From Lachnospiraceae bacterium UBA7076 (GTDB taxonomy: Bacteria > Bacillota > Clostridia > Lachnospirales > Lachnospiraceae), in assembly GCA_002493625.1 (NCBI GenBank), contig DKZK01000021.1:31799-95798 (forward strand): a stretch of 64,000 nt of DNA, written 5' to 3'. The notes under the pieces are model-generated. The model worked only from the letters and a program-made list of their open reading frames with translations. It searched no databases and was not told the origin of the DNA. The translations under genes and the position numbers were made by a program. Shown piece after piece: positions 26,678 to 35,036 of the stretch (the first letter of the stretch is position 1; every line of letters begins with the position of its first letter).

Positions 26678-29600
26678 TTTCCTCACCTCCAAGCTCCTCA
26701 AGGATTTTCTTGTACACAAGCTCCCGCTCCTTATCCTTATATTTCTTATATCTGTAATGATTGCCGCCATACTTATTGTCAAATCGGCAGACATCCTTAT
26801 AAGGACAGTATGTACATGTGGTTTTGTCCCCTGACTGCACTGGGGCTTTATCTATAATTCCCTCAAGCATGATGTTTGCAAGCTCTCTCGTTTTTTTCAT
26901 TGCAAAATCCGATACATTTTTTATATATTCCGGGTTATCGGAAACGCCCTTCAGGGTAAGCTTCTTATCTCTTGCCGCCTTAATATCCTCCTCGCTGTCA
27001 GATGTCACATCCACAAACGGGTCCTGCATCTGGAAATAATACATGCCCTCAGGAATAACCTCCCCATTCCCGCCGTTCTTTTTATTATTCTGCTCCCTTA
27101 CAAGCTCCAGCATAACGTTCATATAAACGGAAAGCTGGAGCTGCAGCCCCTCATACAGCTCGCTTATTTTAAAATCATGATTTCCCGATTTGTAATCAAT
27201 TATCCTTAATTTTATTCTGTCCTCCTCACTGCTGTAATAAATATCTCCCCTGTCAACAATACCCGTGAGCGTAATATCTTCTTCAAGCTTTTCCTTAAAT
27301 CTGTACTCAAAATATTCCGGCTTTAACATTCCCCTTCCGGTTATATCACATAAGGCGGCAGCAGTCCTTTTCCCGATTCTCTTCAGCGTATCCTTAAGAT
27401 ATAATAGTTTTCCGTCAGTCTCATCATACTCCTTGTCAAAAGCCTCCTCAACAAAGTCCTCCACAAGCCTGTCCCTTTCATTTTCACTGACCTTTTCCCA
27501 TGCATTATCCAGATTATCGTGTACATGTCTGTAAAGTCTTTCCATTGCAGCATGAAGCAGCGTTCCGATATTCCTGTCGTCCAGGGTATTCATTTCACGT
27601 TCCTTAAGTCCAATAATGTATTTAAGGAAATATCCGTAAGCGCAGCCCGCATACTGCTCAAGCCTTGACACGGAAAGGGACGTAAGCTTAAGCTTTATAA
27701 GCTCATGCACGTCATCTGCAAGCCTGTCCGGCAGATTATGATAAAGAAGCCCTGCCCTTACCTTATCCAAAAGCTTTTCTTCACCGCTGTCATGGTAAAG
27801 CCTGTACAAGCCGTAAAGGGAATTAAGCTTTTCATCATTTCCTGCCATAAGCTCCTTCAGTCCGTCTGTTAAAACAGCAACTCCCGTGGCTTTTGTTCCC
27901 GAAAAATCCGTGGCTTCTTCCCCGTCCGAAACCTCCAGCAGCGGAAATATATTACAAATCCTGTTTATTATGTATGATGGTCTCATTTCTTCATTTTCAC
28001 TGTTTGTGGTTATATATGATATGTAAAGCTTGTCACCCGGCTTTGTCATATTGACATAAAGATAAAACTGCTCAATATATGCATTTTGCTTTTCCGTATC
28101 TGCCAGCTCAAAGCCTAAGCCGGAAAGCTTTTCCTTGTCCCTGTCGCTTATAATCTGCGCAGCAGCCGGTCTTGCGCATAAAATGCCGTCATTTGCATCA
28201 AGAATAAACAGCACCTTTATGCCGTCAAGCCTTGTTCTTGTTATGTCTCCTATTGTAATCATGTCAAGGCATGTAGGTATGATGCCAAGGGACAAATCCT
28301 TAAGCCCAAGCAGAAACAGCTCCTCAAAATCACGTATGTCTATTACGTCATTACCCATAATCTGTTCCATCTTGTCAAGGAGCTCGCATATTTTTCCATA
28401 AAGCATTCCATAAAGCTTTGACATTTCAATATTATCATCCGCAAGAAGCTTTTCGGCTTCCATGTTAAGCCTGTTTTCGTAATCAAGGTTTTCCATAAAT
28501 TCAGATATTATATCCGTAAATTTTTTTACGGGGGCAGTCTTAATAAGCCTGCCTTTTTCCGTTATAAACGGCTTTGCAATTTCAATTATATATTCCCTTG
28601 CAAAATCCGTTTCATCCTTCCACTTTCTGTTCCACATCCACAAGCCCTTTATTCCGCGCGCAAGGACGTGATTTTCCAGCATTTCCACGTCATCGCAGCT
28701 TACGCCTGACAAAACGCCTGATTTTATGAAAGCAAATATGGCATCATAGGAAAAATTCTCCCTGACAGCTTTCAGCATATGGCATATGGCGTCAATATAC
28801 GGATTGTTTTTTACGGGTCTGCTGTAATCCAGAAAGAACGGAATATCATATAAGGGCATAATCTGTTTTACAATTTCCTCTGTTTCCTCAAAATTGGCTG
28901 TTATTACGGCAAAATCCTTATATCTGTATCCCTCCCCCATGACAAGTCTTCTAATGGTATCTGCCACGCCTGCTATTTCGCTCCTTAAGTTTACATAATT
29001 CGAAATATTAATATTGTCAGGCTGCTTTTCATATTTTGCATAAGGGTATCGGAACAGATTTCTTTCCAGATGGCAAAGCTCATCATTTTTGCCAAAACCA
29101 CTTCCCTCAATAAATATATCATCACATATTTCCACCTTATGACTTACGGCTTTTTCCTTAAGCCTTGTCATTGTTTTTTTTGTGAGATGAAACAGCTCAT
29201 GCTCCTTAACGGTTTTTTTATTATAAAAGGTTTTATCAATCGTAAAAACCCCGTATACTTTCCTTGCATTGTACAAAAGCTTCTCTATAACCCTGTACTG
29301 TATAGGCGTAAAACCCGTAAAGCCATCCATGACGATTACGCTGTTTTTTATAAGCATGGAACCATCGATACAGTCTGCCAGAAGCTCGGTGATTTCCTCA
29401 GCAACGATGTACTGACTGCCAAGCTTATTTAAAAATGCATCAAAAATAACGGACATATCGGCTATTTTTTTGCCGAGAAGCGTGTCCTCCTCATTGTTTT
29501 TCTTAAGGGCATCCGCTATGTCCTCAATTTTGCCATGTCCCAAATCATACTGATAAAGCTCCGACATAAGTGATTTCACCTCGTCAATAAAGCCGGGCTT

Positions 29601-29942
29601 ATCTAAAGAATTTCCGTATATTTTAAGCTTATCCCTGACACTGCCTGCCACCTGCCGTATAAGCATGCTCTTTCCAAAGTCCTCAAGTACCTTTGCAGTC
29701 TTAACCCCCTGCTCGTCAAAAACACGATAGGCAAGTCTGTTAAAGCCAATGACATCAATATTCATTGTCCCGCCTGCAGGATTCAGCATAACCATTTTCC
29801 TCTGCAAAAGCATGGAATACTGCTCAGGCACAAGAAGTATGTAATTAATATCAGGATTTGCCATTGCTTCGCTTATTATTTTATTGTAGATATAATGGGA
29901 TTTGCCTGCGCCTGAGGCTCCCAATATAAGCTGAAGGGACAT
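26664..29942 (-). CDS. addB: AddB helicase-nuclease subunit
   Basis: About 1092 residues from the ATG at 29942, which follows AGGAGGTAAAA. N-terminal P-loop LILGASGAGKSHYIYN (about 4-19). C-terminal nuclease motif LRIIDYKSGNHDF and a cysteine cluster CTYCPYKDVC that, with an upstream cysteine near YAGCAYGYFL, would hold the 4Fe-4S cluster of AddB. First gene of the addB-addA-queF-folC operon, divergent from the phosphoribosyltransferase-like gene. Confidence 0.95.
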   Translation of the reverse strand: MSLQLILGASGAGKSHYIYNKIISEAMANPDINYILLVPEQYSMLLQRKMVMLNPAGGTMNIDVIGFNRLAYRVFDEQGVKTAKVLEDFGKSMLIRQVAGSVRDKLKIYGNSLDKPGFIDEVKSLMSELYQYDLGHGKIEDIADALKKNNEEDTLLGKKIADMSVIFDAFLNKLGSQYIVAEEITELLADCIDGSMLIKNSVIVMDGFTGFTPIQYRVIEKLLYNARKVYGVFTIDKTFYNKKTVKEHELFHLTKKTMTRLKEKAVSHKVEICDDIFIEGSGFGKNDELCHLERNLFRYPYAKYEKQPDNINISNYVNLRSEIAGVADTIRRLVMGEGYRYKDFAVITANFEETEEIVKQIMPLYDIPFFLDYSRPVKNNPYIDAICHMLKAVRENFSYDAIFAFIKSGVLSGVSCDDVEMLENHVLARGIKGLWMWNRKWKDETDFAREYIIEIAKPFITEKGRLIKTAPVKKFTDIISEFMENLDYENRLNMEAEKLLADDNIEMSKLYGMLYGKICELLDKMEQIMGNDVIDIRDFEELFLLGLKDLSLGIIPTCLDMITIGDITRTRLDGIKVLFILDANDGILCARPAAAQIISDRDKEKLSGLGFELADTEKQNAYIEQFYLYVNMTKPGDKLYISYITTNSENEEMRPSYIINRICNIFPLLEVSDGEEATDFSGTKATGVAVLTDGLKELMAGNDEKLNSLYGLYRLYHDSGEEKLLDKVRAGLLYHNLPDRLADDVHELIKLKLTSLSVSRLEQYAGCAYGYFLKYIIGLKEREMNTLDDRNIGTLLHAAMERLYRHVHDNLDNAWEKVSENERDRLVEDFVEEAFDKEYDETDGKLLYLKDTLKRIGKRTAAALCDITGRGMLKPEYFEYRFKEKLEEDITLTGIVDRGDIYYSSEEDRIKLRIIDYKSGNHDFKISELYEGLQLQLSVYMNVMLELVREQNNKKNGGNGEVIPEGMYYFQMQDPFVDVTSDSEEDIKAARDKKLTLKGVSDNPEYIKNVSDFAMKKTRELANIMLEGIIDKAPVQSGDKTTCTYCPYKDVCRFDNKYGGNHYRYKKYKDKERELVYKKILEELGGEENALD

Positions 29943-29959
29943 TTTTACCTCCTTTTTTC

Positions 29960-29988
29960 TTGCCATAATAATGTATAGATTGTATAAT
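29960..29988 (+). promoter_or_regulatory. Probable promoter of the PRTase-like gene
   Basis: TTGCCA (29960-29965), 17-bp spacer, TATAAT (29983-29988) on the plus strand, 33 bp before the chosen ATG. Near-consensus housekeeping promoter in the 79-bp divergent space with addB. Confidence 0.7.
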
Positions 29989-30021
29989 AACCTTAAACTA
30001 TCAAAGTATAAGGGGGATACT

Positions 30022-30663
30022 ATGAAAACTAACAGTCTGAATATTTATTCACAATACAATAATCTTATCTCATTGCATGTTACTCCGGGACATTTTGTTA
30101 CCTCGTCATCTCATATCAATTACTACATTGACATGACTTCTCTTAAAACAAGGAAAAACGAGGCAAAGGCGGCTGCAAAGGCTCTTGTTCAGGAATATGT
30201 TACCAGCACCATTATTGACACAATTGTGTGCCTTGACGGAACCGACATCATAGGAGCCTATCTTGCCGACGAGCTTACAAGCGCAGGTATCATGTCCGCA
30301 AACATAAACAATACGATTTATATTATTACCCCTGAGCAAAACTCTGTGGGACAGCTTATTTTCAGGGAAAATTATATGTCCATGATAAAAGGCAAAAATA
30401 TTCTCGTGCTTCTGGCAACTGCCACAACAGGAAAAACCGTTCGTACTGCGCTTGAGTGTATTGAGTATTACGGTGGAAACATCGCCGGCGTTTCCTCTAT
30501 ATTCTCGGCTGCCTCAGAGATACACGGTCAGAAAATCAACACTATTTTCACAGGCGCCGACATTCCCGACTATGCAACCTATCGGGCATCCGAATGTCCT
30601 CTCTGCAAGGGAAACCAGCCAATAAGCGCAATCGTGAACAGCTTTGGATACGCTAAATTTTAA
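30022..30663 (+). CDS. Phosphoribosyltransferase-like protein with altered PRPP motif
   Basis: About 213 residues from the ATG at 30022, preceded by AGGGGGATACT. The fold and gene size resemble orotate-type phosphoribosyltransferases: IIDTIVCLDGTDIIGAYLADEL (about 65-86) as the early core, and ILVLLATATTGKTVRTALECI (about 128-148) where the PRPP loop is expected. The usual paired acidic residues (VDDVxTTG) are replaced by LLATATTG; the TTGKT end is kept. A C-terminal ECPLCKGNQP adds a CxxC. Catalysis is therefore uncertain; it may be a regulatory or binding derivative. Confidence 0.65.
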   Translation: MKTNSLNIYSQYNNLISLHVTPGHFVTSSSHINYYIDMTSLKTRKNEAKAAAKALVQEYVTSTIIDTIVCLDGTDIIGAYLADELTSAGIMSANINNTIYIITPEQNSVGQLIFRENYMSMIKGKNILVLLATATTGKTVRTALECIEYYGGNIAGVSSIFSAASEIHGQKINTIFTGADIPDYATYRASECPLCKGNQPISAIVNSFGYAKF

Positions 30664-30785
30664 ATTTGAATATTAGCATAAATACTCCTCATTACGAATA
30701 TATTTTATACAAAAGTAGTACGTTGTCTGTCCTCAAAGGCATCCTTCAAAAGCTGCTTTTGGGGCATATAATGGGGAGTTTTATT

Positions 30786-31232
30786 ATGTCTTCAAACACA
30801 AAAATTGTTGTCCTAAAGTCAAAAGAACTTATTTACACCGGCATATTTATAATACTCGGAGTACTTCTGGTTTTGCTTTTGTTTTATATGTTTTCTCCAA
30901 ATGATAAACAGGAAGCAGAAGCAGATAACACTGAAGCCGTAACTACATATGCTCCCGGTATTTACACATCTTCTATTAACCTTGGCGGAGCCTCACTTCA
31001 GGTTTCTGTTACAGTTGACAAAGACTCCGCATCACATGTATCAATAGAGAATCTTGACGAAACCGTAACTGCCATGTATCCACTTATAACACCTTCGCTT
31101 GATGAGATTAACTCGCAAATAAACACCGTCAGCTCTCTTGATGATATTACATACTCCGGTGACACCCAATATACCACCATTATACTTATGGAGGCTGTTA
31201 AGCAGGCACTGGAGCAGGCGGAAGTAAAGTAG
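30786..31232 (+). CDS. Single-pass membrane protein with FMN-bind-like domain
   Basis: About 148 residues from the ATG at 30786, after GGGGAG; a longer frame opening at 30666 lacks a ribosome site. One helix (about 18-37, YTGIFIILGVLLVLLLFYMF), an acidic linker, then about 95 residues beginning APGIYTSSINLGGASLQVSV that resemble extracytoplasmic FMN-binding-like domains, but the flavin-attachment motif is not evident. Follows the PRTase-like gene on the same strand, 122 bp apart. Function unknown. Confidence 0.6.
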   Translation: MSSNTKIVVLKSKELIYTGIFIILGVLLVLLLFYMFSPNDKQEAEADNTEAVTTYAPGIYTSSINLGGASLQVSVTVDKDSASHVSIENLDETVTAMYPLITPSLDEINSQINTVSSLDDITYSGDTQYTTIILMEAVKQALEQAEVK

Positions 31233-31282
31233 CGCTAACATTGAACGCACTTTGTGTGCTGGTGACGGGGTTGTCGCACTTG

Positions 31283-31407
31283 GAATATTTATATCATAAT
31301 AAAAAATACGCTTTCGCTCGTTTCCGACGTAACGGTACTAAGGTGCCAAAAAACGTCACCTAAGTACCGACGTCTTCAAACAATTTTTTATTATGATATA
31401 AATATTC
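31283..31407. repeat. 125-bp palindromic element with nested inverted repeats
   Basis: Outer arms 31283-31307 and 31383-31407 are perfectly inverted over 25 bp (GAATATTTATATCATAATAA and on). Inside, CGGTACTAAGGTG and CACCTAAGTACCG form a second inverted repeat with one mismatch, flanked by GACGT / GACGTC. One outer end recurs near 19.58 kb, and the inner CGGYACT/AGTRCCG core recurs near 36.83 and 45.43 kb. It resembles a small non-coding mobile element (MITE-like), with no open frame. Confidence 0.7.
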
Positions 31408-31493
31408 TGAGTACTACAACCCCTGTATTACCGTTTCACGTAACTTATTTTTTGCTGATATGTGTATTTGTGCAAAATATCATGCGATACGCT

Positions 31494-31548
31494 GTTATCT
31501 GTATGTTATCTCTATGTTATATCCATGTTATATCGATATTATTTCCAT
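31494..31548. repeat. Five tandem 11-bp repeats
   Basis: GTTATCTGTAT, GTTATCTCTAT, GTTATATCCAT, GTTATATCGAT, ATTATTTCCAT follow one another without gaps, consensus GTTATMTCNAT. The period equals about one helical turn, so the same face of DNA is presented five times. It lies 25 bp beyond the stop of the acyltransferase-like gene, in the 3' region. Confidence 0.75.
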
Positions 31549-31572
31549 GTCTTTTTTCGGTTTTATTCTGCC

Positions 31573-32265
31573 CTATTCTGTTTTGTCCGCTATTATTCCT
31601 CCGGTTTTGTATATGCTGTCTGACGGTACATATCCTCTTACAGGGGACAGCGGGTATATGTTTGTATTTCTTCCGATTACGCTGCCAGGATTCAGGACGC
31701 TGTTGCAGCCAACCTCAACATGATCGCCGAGCATGGCTCCGAATTTTTTAAGCTCCGTGTTTATGTCAAAGTCCTTGTCTGTGATTTTCCCTTTTACATG
31801 CACATGTGTTTTGTCGCTTTTTACATTTGAGGTTATGGAGCCTGCGCCCATATGGGATTTATATCCCAGTATGGAGTCCCCCACATAATTGTAGTGGGGA
31901 ACCTGTACATTATCAAACAGAATCACGTTTTTAAGCTCCGTGGAATTTCCTACAACACAGGAGGACCCTACAAGTGCATTTCCTCTTATAAATGCACACT
32001 GCCTAATCTCCGTATCAGCGCCTATGATTGCCGGACCTGCAATATACGCCGAGGCAAATACCTTTGCAGTTTTGTGTATCCATACCTGAGGCGATACCTC
32101 GTCATATTCATTTTTGTTAAGACGGTTTCCCAGCTCAAGAATATAGTCCTTTATGTTGGGCAGCGCTTCCCACGGATAGGTAAGCTGCTCCAGATATTCC
32201 TTTGCCATCGTATGCTCAAGACTGTACATGGTTTTTATTGTCAGCTCTGAAATAATATTATCCAC
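31573..32265 (-). CDS. Left-handed beta-helix acyltransferase-like protein
   Basis: 230 residues from a GTG at 32265. Hexapeptide-repeat core from about residue 60 (VWIHKTAKVFASAYIAGPAIIGADTEI) to 210, similar to the C-terminal domain of GlmU-type sugar-phosphate nucleotidyl/acyltransferases but with no nucleotidyltransferase domain. GYKSHMGAGSITSNVK and DHVEVGCNSVLNPGSVIG are typical. Such stand-alone proteins probably act on sugar phosphates or UDP-sugars; substrate not known. Single gene, convergent with the membrane protein gene. Confidence 0.75.
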   Translation of the reverse strand: MDNIISELTIKTMYSLEHTMAKEYLEQLTYPWEALPNIKDYILELGNRLNKNEYDEVSPQVWIHKTAKVFASAYIAGPAIIGADTEIRQCAFIRGNALVGSSCVVGNSTELKNVILFDNVQVPHYNYVGDSILGYKSHMGAGSITSNVKSDKTHVHVKGKITDKDFDINTELKKFGAMLGDHVEVGCNSVLNPGSVIGRNTNIYPLSPVRGYVPSDSIYKTGGIIADKTE

Positions 32266-32345
32266 TTTATTTATTCCTCCATATAATTTCGTTTAATTCC
32301 CATAGCGTTTAACTTATCCAACCTGTTAATTGATATTATGTAAAC

Positions 32346-34448
32346 TCATTTACCTGCTTTTTCTGTTACTTTTTCTGCTGTCTTTTCTGCTTTTTTTCCT
32401 TCCGTTTTCCCTTCCCCTTTTTCTGCCGCTTTCTTCCGTGGCTTTGCACTTTTTTTCTCGGCGTAATAGGGCTTTGTCATATCAAATATCGTTGTTATTT
32501 TGTACTGATTGTCAAGCTTTTTTACAAGCTCCGTATTTTTTATAACAAAGCTGTTCATTTTTTCCGTGTATTCTTCCTTTGATATGGTTCCCTCTGCAAC
32601 ACCTGTAAGTCCCTTTTCCCAGCTTGCCGTCATCTCTGCCCGAAGAAGATTATTTATGGAGTAATATACAACATCATATATAATCTCGCCCAGAAATGTA
32701 GGCGTTACTATCTGTGTTTTCTTATTGAGGGCTATGTATTTGTTTGTGACAAGCTTGGTAATGATGCTGTCGCGGGTTGCGCTTGTTCCTATGCCGCTTC
32801 CCTTTATCTGACTTCTGAGCTCCTCATCCTCAATAAGCTGTCCTGCATTTTCCATTGCAAGTATAAGGGTTCCCGATGAATATCTTTTCGGCGGTGTTGT
32901 CTCCCCCTCCTTAACATTAAATTCCTTTACAGAAAGTTGCTGCCCTTTTTTCAATCCGTTTAACATATCCATGACAGCAGGCGTAAGCTTTTCTTCGCTA
33001 TCCTTTTTACCCGTTCCTGCTATCTGAAGATATCCCGGTGATACAAGCCTTTTGAAATTGGAAAAGAAATGCTCCGGCTTTTTATCCTTTTCATCTGTAA
33101 TGGCTCTTGTCAATACAAGAGCCATTTTCTCGTACACTGCCGCAGGATAAAATATGCTTAAAAATCTCCTTGCTATTATATCATAAACCTTTTTTGCAGT
33201 TTCCGAAACACTGTTTAATGCTCCAAGCCCCTGTCCCGTCGGTATGATTGCATAGTGGTCGGTAATCTGCTTGTCATTAACATACTTTGATTTTGCTATA
33301 CCCTTATATCCGCCCTGATTCATGATATTATCGGCAAAGGCGGAAAGGGGAGCATATTTCCTGAGTCCTCCGATATTTTTGTGTATTTCCTTTGACACGG
33401 CAGTGGAAAGCACCCTGGCATCCGTTCTCGGATATGTGACAAGCTTCTTCTCGTAAAGCTCCTGCACGATATTCAATGTGTCCGTCGGACTTATTTTAAA
33501 CATGGCAGAGCAGTCATTTTGCAGCTCCGCCAAATTATAAAGCATCGGCGGCGCCTTTTTTTCCGTCTTTTTTTCAACCTTTTCCACAATGAGGCATACA
33601 GGAGAATTTTTCGTAAGCAGCTCTATCAGCTCCTTTGCAGATTCCTCCTTTTTAAAGCCGTTTTCCTTGTAAAGCAGCGGCGACTTATCGTATGTGCTTT
33701 CCTCCACAGACTTCCATTCTGCCTCAAGTCCGTCAAGCTGTGCCACAACCCTGTAAAAAGGCGTAGGAACAAACTCTCTTATCTCCCGTTCACGCTTTAC
33801 AATCATTCCCAGAACACATGTCATGACACGACCTACGGCAATAACGCATTTATCAAGCTTCAAATAATTCTTTACCGTATAGCTGTACTTCAATGTAAGG
33901 GCTCTTGAAAAATTGATACCCATAAGGTAATCCTCCTTCGCCCTTAAATATGCGGAATCGCTTAAGCTGTCATATTCCGACAGCTCCTTTGCTTCCCGTA
34001 TTCCCCTTAATATTTCCTCCTCCGTCTGTGAGTCTATCCAGACCCTCTTTTTTGTTTTGTTATCTCCCACATTTGCCATCTGATCCACAAGCCTGTAAAT
34101 ATATTCTCCCTCACGTCCTGAGTCTGTACAGACATATATACATTCAACATCCTCACGGTTCAGCAATCGTTTCACCACATTAAACTGGTTGCCTGCGGCA
34201 GGTATTATCTCATACTTAAACTCATCAGGAACAAATGGAATCGTATCCATGCTCCACCTTTTTAATTCAGGGTTATATGCATCGGGATAACTCATTGTGA
34301 CAAGATGTCCCACACACCATGTCACGATAGAATCCTCCGTCTCTATAAAGCCCGTTTTTGCTCCTGCGCTATCCGCTCCCTTTACACCTAACGCCTTGGC
34401 AAATTCCCTTGCCACGCTTGGCTTTTCGGCTATATATAAATTCTTCAA
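32346..34448 (-). CDS. topB: DNA topoisomerase III
   Basis: About 701 residues from a TTG at 34448, chosen because GGAGGAAATATT lies directly upstream and LKNLYIAEKPSVAREFAKAL is the usual N-terminus. TOPRIM domain with CTDSGREGEYI (about 100-110); catalytic tyrosine in KLVTYPRTDARVLS; GIGTSATRDSII near the end of the core. The C-terminus is a Lys/Ala/Glu low-complexity tail (about 655-701) rather than zinc fingers. Type IA decatenating enzyme. Confidence 0.93.
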   Translation of the reverse strand: MKNLYIAEKPSVAREFAKALGVKGADSAGAKTGFIETEDSIVTWCVGHLVTMSYPDAYNPELKRWSMDTIPFVPDEFKYEIIPAAGNQFNVVKRLLNREDVECIYVCTDSGREGEYIYRLVDQMANVGDNKTKKRVWIDSQTEEEILRGIREAKELSEYDSLSDSAYLRAKEDYLMGINFSRALTLKYSYTVKNYLKLDKCVIAVGRVMTCVLGMIVKREREIREFVPTPFYRVVAQLDGLEAEWKSVEESTYDKSPLLYKENGFKKEESAKELIELLTKNSPVCLIVEKVEKKTEKKAPPMLYNLAELQNDCSAMFKISPTDTLNIVQELYEKKLVTYPRTDARVLSTAVSKEIHKNIGGLRKYAPLSAFADNIMNQGGYKGIAKSKYVNDKQITDHYAIIPTGQGLGALNSVSETAKKVYDIIARRFLSIFYPAAVYEKMALVLTRAITDEKDKKPEHFFSNFKRLVSPGYLQIAGTGKKDSEEKLTPAVMDMLNGLKKGQQLSVKEFNVKEGETTPPKRYSSGTLILAMENAGQLIEDEELRSQIKGSGIGTSATRDSIITKLVTNKYIALNKKTQIVTPTFLGEIIYDVVYYSINNLLRAEMTASWEKGLTGVAEGTISKEEYTEKMNSFVIKNTELVKKLDNQYKITTIFDMTKPYYAEKKSAKPRKKAAEKGEGKTEGKKAEKTAEKVTEKAGK

Positions 34449-34539
34449 AATATTTCCTCCAAAACTTGTATACGAAACAGAAATATTATACCACGTCGAC
34501 GGAAAAAAAGACAATTGAATTTAGTATATTAACATGGTT

Positions 34540-35031
34540 TTACGCTGTGATAGCTTCCACTGCAACACTTCCTCCCCTTACAAGCTCTATCCTGTTAGCA
34601 AACTGCTTCTTCAATAATGCTATAATATTATTATTTTTATTTTCTGTATGAATCATTTCCAATAACATATCCGAGCCATTATAGTCTATAACCTCAGCTC
34701 CTAATATTTGAGAAATACGAAATACCTCCGTCTTATCCTTTTCCGTTAAACCGCTTATCCTTACAAAAAGTATCTCCTTTAAGTGGATTGGTATGTCCGT
34801 ATAGTCTATAACACGGATAACTTCAACACTTCTGCTCAACTGCTTTTTTATCTGTTCAAAGGTCTTATCATCACTTGTCAGGCTGATTGTCATTCTGGAA
34901 ATTGTTTCATCCTCCGTAACACCAACGGTCAGACTATCCACGCTGTACGACTTACCGGAAAACAAACCGGAAATTCGGGCAAGAACACCTATTTCATTTT
35001 CTACAAACAGACATAACCATCTTTTCTTCAT
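34540..35031 (-). CDS. ilvN: Acetolactate synthase small (regulatory) subunit
   Basis: About 163 residues from the ATG at 35031; a TTG three codons upstream overlaps the ilvB stop. ACT domain: CLFVENEIGVLARISGLFSG (about 7-26), RMTISLTSDD, and a C-terminal domain VRISGLTEKDKTEVFRISQI. It gives valine-type feedback control to IlvB. Coupled to ilvB. Confidence 0.93.
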   Translation of the reverse strand: MKKRWLCLFVENEIGVLARISGLFSGKSYSVDSLTVGVTEDETISRMTISLTSDDKTFEQIKKQLSRSVEVIRVIDYTDIPIHLKEILFVRISGLTEKDKTEVFRISQILGAEVIDYNGSDMLLEMIHTENKNNNIIALLKKQFANRIELVRGGSVAVEAITA

Positions 35032-35036
35032 ATGCT

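Larger units (their letters stand above)
31233..31572. other. 340-bp intergenic stretch between convergent genes
   Basis: No credible gene. It holds a palindromic element (31283-31407) and an 11-bp tandem repeat (31494-31548), described separately. No standard terminator with a U-tract was recognised for either convergent gene. Confidence 0.7.

Noticed and set aside
31494..31548. Tandem 11-bp repeats considered as a CRISPR array
   Set aside because: Units are contiguous, with no spacers, and far shorter than CRISPR repeats; no cas gene present.
34527..34545. TGGTTTTACGCTGT at the ilvN stop matching the speA upstream box
   Set aside because: It lies within the last codons of ilvN; a 14-base match of this kind can arise by chance and lacks the second half of the palindrome.
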